From Faecalimonas sp. (GTDB lineage: Bacteria; Bacillota_A; Clostridia; Lachnospirales; Lachnospiraceae): a stretch of DNA of 16,423 nucleotides. The stretch spans positions 1 to 16,423 of the forward strand of contig JAPFCT010000138.1 in NCBI GenBank assembly GCA_026169575.1. The letters run 5' to 3'. The notes beneath the pieces were generated by a model. It saw nothing but the letters and a program-made list of their open reading frames with translations. It was not told where the DNA came from and made no database searches. Shown here in pieces: positions 14,121-16,423 of this stretch. How positions within the stretch are numbered: the first letter of the stretch is position 1; each line of letters opens with the position of its first letter. The translations under genes and the position numbers were made by a program.

Positions 14121-15673
14121 TCTTTCAGTCTCACCTTATCTTCCGGGGCAATTTCCTTACTGCTCCCCACGATCACCTTATCTTGATCTGTCAATGTGGA
14201 AATGACTGCTGCGTGCGTGCCATCTTTCTCTGCCACCGTCACCGGAATGCGCTTTGCCCTATATTCTGCGCCAAGAATCGTCTCCTCCTTTTCTGCCACG
14301 AGGCAATATGTTCCCTCTGTATCTTTCCGCACCGCGGAGAGTGGGAGCACCTGCGGATAGGCAGATTCAGTCTGCCTGCTGATCTCATAGGAGACTTCAC
14401 TTCCATATGCCGCCTCTTTCTCATTGAGCAATGCATAAAAACTTCCTGCTGCAGCTGTATTCCCGGATGAATCCGCACCTCCGTTTTCTGCTCCGCTTCC
14501 CGGCAGTTTTCCTAAACCTGCAGTGCCTGAAAGAATTTCTTCTATGTTCTTTTTCAGCGCTTTCCCCTGACCGGGAACTGTGATCTTCACTTCATCTCCC
14601 ACTTCTGCCTTTGACAGATCTTCTGCCGACAGGCCTCCTTTGATGCGGTAACCACCCCAGCCAAGCATTAGAAAAGAAGTCTCATCAGTCACTCCACCTG
14701 CCGTTACACTGCTCTCTTTCAGCACCCCGTTTTCGGATGCCTTTACCTCGGCATTTTCTGCCTGCACCTGCTCAAGTTTTGCCAGTTCCTTTTTTGCCAG
14801 ATCCAAATCCACCTGGGCAGACTGGATTGTATAGCTGCCTGCCTCCGCTGTCTTCTGATCATTTGCAGCTGCCACGGCATCCTGCTCTCTGGCGCTTTCA
14901 TAGGCATTGTATGCCTGATCCCGCGCAGAGCCCTGCGCCTGCAGATCTGCCAGCGCCTGCTGCTTCTGGATCTCCAGTTCCTGCACAGCCCCGTCATATA
15001 CTGCCTGCGCCTGTGCGATCCTCTGCTGCGCTGCTTCTTCTGCCTGCCGGCGCAGTTCTTCTGCCTCCTCTGTTTTTCCTGCCTGCTCCAGTTCCTGCGC
15101 CTGCTTCATAGCGCTCGCTTTCTCTTCCTCTGCCGCTTGTTTTTCTCCTTCCAGTGTCTGCTGCAGAAGCAGGATCCCTTCCTCATAGTTTGCTGCAGCC
15201 GTGGAATATCCTTCCTCCGCCCTCGCATAATTTTCTTCCGACAGCTGCACATCCCGCGCCGCCCCGTCTGTGGCTGCTGCCCTTGCCGGAGGCTGCCCGG
15301 TCACCCTTGCCTGCTGTACTGCCAGCTCCAGCTTCTGGATCTCCGCCCGCTTCTTATCGACAGATTCCTGCAGATATACTTTGTCATACTGCAAAAGAAC
15401 GTCTCCTTTTTTTACCGCTGTCCCCGCAGAAAGTACCTTCTCTACCCGCAGTCCCTTTTCAAGCGGAACAAGGCTTTCCATCCTCGTCTCAACAATCCCT
15501 TTCCCTTGTATGACTACGCTTAGCTTTCCCTCCTGCACACTCCCGGTCGTCACTTTTGGCACAAGAATGGATGCCGCAATCCTTGAGATCCCCATACAGA
15601 CCGCCATGATCAGGAAAAATGCTGCAAAGGCCGCCGCTGCCAGTTGTTTTTTGTTGATTTTCATTCTCTTCAT
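14117..15673 (-). CDS. HlyD-family (efflux-type) adaptor protein
   Basis: 518-residue membrane-anchored adaptor. One N-terminal helix (about 10-36) is followed by a beta region and a half-lipoyl motif GLRVEKVLSAGTAVKKGDVL (74-93). Then comes a very long Ala/Glu/Gln-rich coiled coil (about 104-300), the second half-lipoyl segment (ENGVLKESSVTAGG, near 312-325), and a beta-barrel domain toward the C-terminus. Gram-positive members pair with MacB-type ABC permeases, which fits the FtsX-like gene overlapping its 3' end. AGGAG lies seven bases before the ATG, inside the end of the preceding permease gene, whose stop is four bases away. The coiled coil is longer than in many monoderm homologues. 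The exported substrate cannot be inferred. Confidence 0.85.
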   Translation of the reverse strand: MKRMKINKKQLAAAAFAAFFLIMAVCMGISRIAASILVPKVTTGSVQEGKLSVVIQGKGIVETRMESLVPLEKGLRVEKVLSAGTAVKKGDVLLQYDKVYLQESVDKKRAEIQKLELAVQQARVTGQPPARAAATDGAARDVQLSEENYARAEEGYSTAAANYEEGILLLQQTLEGEKQAAEEEKASAMKQAQELEQAGKTEEAEELRRQAEEAAQQRIAQAQAVYDGAVQELEIQKQQALADLQAQGSARDQAYNAYESAREQDAVAAANDQKTAEAGSYTIQSAQVDLDLAKKELAKLEQVQAENAEVKASENGVLKESSVTAGGVTDETSFLMLGWGGYRIKGGLSAEDLSKAEVGDEVKITVPGQGKALKKNIEEILSGTAGLGKLPGSGAENGGADSSGNTAAAGSFYALLNEKEAAYGSEVSYEISRQTESAYPQVLPLSAVRKDTEGTYCLVAEKEETILGAEYRAKRIPVTVAEKDGTHAAVISTLTDQDKVIVGSSKEIAPEDKVRLKE

Positions 15674-15677
15674 GCTT

Positions 15678-16423
15678 CTACTCCTTTAGTCCCGATGCAA
15701 GAATCCCCTGCTCTAAATAATTCTGCCCGCAGGCAAACAAAAATACCGAAGGCGCCATGATCAGAATGGATGCCGCAAAGGCGCTTCCCATATCGCTGAC
15801 CGTGATATTTGATAAATACAGAGATACCGGAAGCAGACTTTTTGTCTTCAGAAATGTCATCGGCGCCTCGATCGCATTCCAGTATTCCAGAAAATTTAAG
15901 ATCAAAGCGGATACAATTCCCGGCATTCCAAGCGGCAGGCCGATATAGAAAAAAGATGCCGCCGCCCCTGCTCCGTCGACTTTCGCCGCCTCCAACAGCG
16001 AATCCGGTATCTGCTGAAAAAATTTGGTCATCAGAAATACCGGAAAGGTGGCAAACATCCCCGGAAGGATCACTGCCCAGTGCGTATCCAGCGCAGAAAA
16101 AAAGGACAATACGGTATATCCTGATACCATTGTCACCTGAAACGGAAGAATCATCAGGATCATATACAGATACAAAATGACCTTCCTTCCGGGAAACCGG
16201 TATCTGCCAAGCGCCCACGCCGCCGGAAGCCCAAACAGCATCTGTCCTGCCAGTACAGAAAAGGTCTGCCTGCACGAGTTCCAGAACATCACAAAGAAAT
16301 CCGGACTGTCCAAAAGGAGCTGTAAATATGCCTTCAAAGTAGGATAAAGCGGGAATAACTTCCACTGAAGTTCTCCTTCTGTGCCATAGAGAACGCTCCC
16401 ATAACTTTCTTTCAGCTCTTCCG
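15678..16423 (-). CDS. Carbohydrate ABC transporter permease, MalG type (partial, 5' end outside window)
   Basis: The frame stays open to the window edge, giving 247 C-terminal residues; the N-terminal helix lies outside. The visible start of the fragment includes a FPLYPTL segment typical of the loop after the first helix in MalG/UgpE proteins. The EAA loop is clear: EAAKVDGAGA followed by the IGLPLGMPG stretch, which docks the ATPase. Several hydrophobic helices surround it. It would form the membrane pore of a binding-protein-dependent sugar importer, with a MalF-like partner and binding protein likely upstream. A TTG at 16337 could be mistaken for the start, but the reading continues upstream with family-like sequence. 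It ends four bases before the HlyD-like adaptor. Confidence 0.92.
   Translation of the reverse strand, partial: EELKESYGSVLYGTEGELQWKLFPLYPTLKAYLQLLLDSPDFFVMFWNSCRQTFSVLAGQMLFGLPAAWALGRYRFPGRKVILYLYMILMILPFQVTMVSGYTVLSFFSALDTHWAVILPGMFATFPVFLMTKFFQQIPDSLLEAAKVDGAGAAASFFYIGLPLGMPGIVSALILNFLEYWNAIEAPMTFLKTKSLLPVSLYLSNITVSDMGSAFAASILIMAPSVFLFACGQNYLEQGILASGLKE

Noticed and set aside
14737..15689. Several plus-strand frames rich in Pro, Leu and Ala opposite the adaptor coiled coil
   Set aside because: They arise from antisense reading of Gln/Ala/Glu repeats in the coiled coil; no start signals or families.
16335..16337. TTG codon as start of the carbohydrate permease
   Set aside because: The same frame stays open to the window edge and the upstream residues look like MalG-family sequence, so the gene is simply truncated.

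Overview
The window looks like chromosome of a Gram-positive, low-to-moderate GC Clostridia member, most likely a Lachnospiraceae-type gut anaerobe. This is inferred from strong AGGAGG ribosome sites, sigma-A promoters, an ECF transporter with its own EcfA/EcfT, a SpoIID/LytB protein, a Firmicutes-style 6S RNA, and the CD3072/CD3073 gene pair first named from Clostridioides difficile. No mobile element, CRISPR array, rRNA or tRNA was seen. Thirteen of the fifteen protein genes belong to recognisable families.

Region 1 (1-4175) is a divergent locus. Leftward runs an ECF-type vitamin/nucleobase-like importer: S component (CD3073-like), EcfT, EcfA, and a second EcfA cut by the window edge. Rightward runs a Crp/Fnr-family regulator followed by a TudS/DUF523-related desulfidase (CD3072-like). 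The 173-base intergenic region holds a perfect 20-bp palindrome. It sits near -41.5 of the predicted transporter promoter and over the start site of the regulator's own promoter. The simplest reading is a regulated uptake-and-desulfuration system for a sulfur-bearing small molecule such as a thiopyrimidine. The locus closes with a strong, probably bidirectional terminator at 4211-4258.

Region 2 (4294-6447) holds leftward housekeeping-like genes: a NUDIX hydrolase, a HIT-family hydrolase and a YihY/BrkB-type membrane protein. A triplicated 14-bp repeat lies upstream of the last.

Region 3 (6448-8066) has a SpoIID/LytB-domain protein. Directly upstream, in the same direction, is a 6S RNA gene with a near-consensus promoter, a rod-like foldable body and an intrinsic terminator ending only 17 bases before the spoIID-like start.

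Region 4 (8123-12652) is the classic MoxR ATPase - DUF58 - transglutaminase-domain operon, leftward from an extended -10 promoter. Divergent from it (12726-13142) is a small zinc-ribbon, two-helix membrane protein.

Region 5 (13053-16423) is a leftward, tightly packed trio: a carbohydrate ABC permease (MalG type, cut by the window edge), a coiled-coil HlyD-like adaptor, and an FtsX/MacB-like four-helix membrane protein. The 3' end of the last overlaps the zinc-ribbon gene on the other strand by 90 bases.
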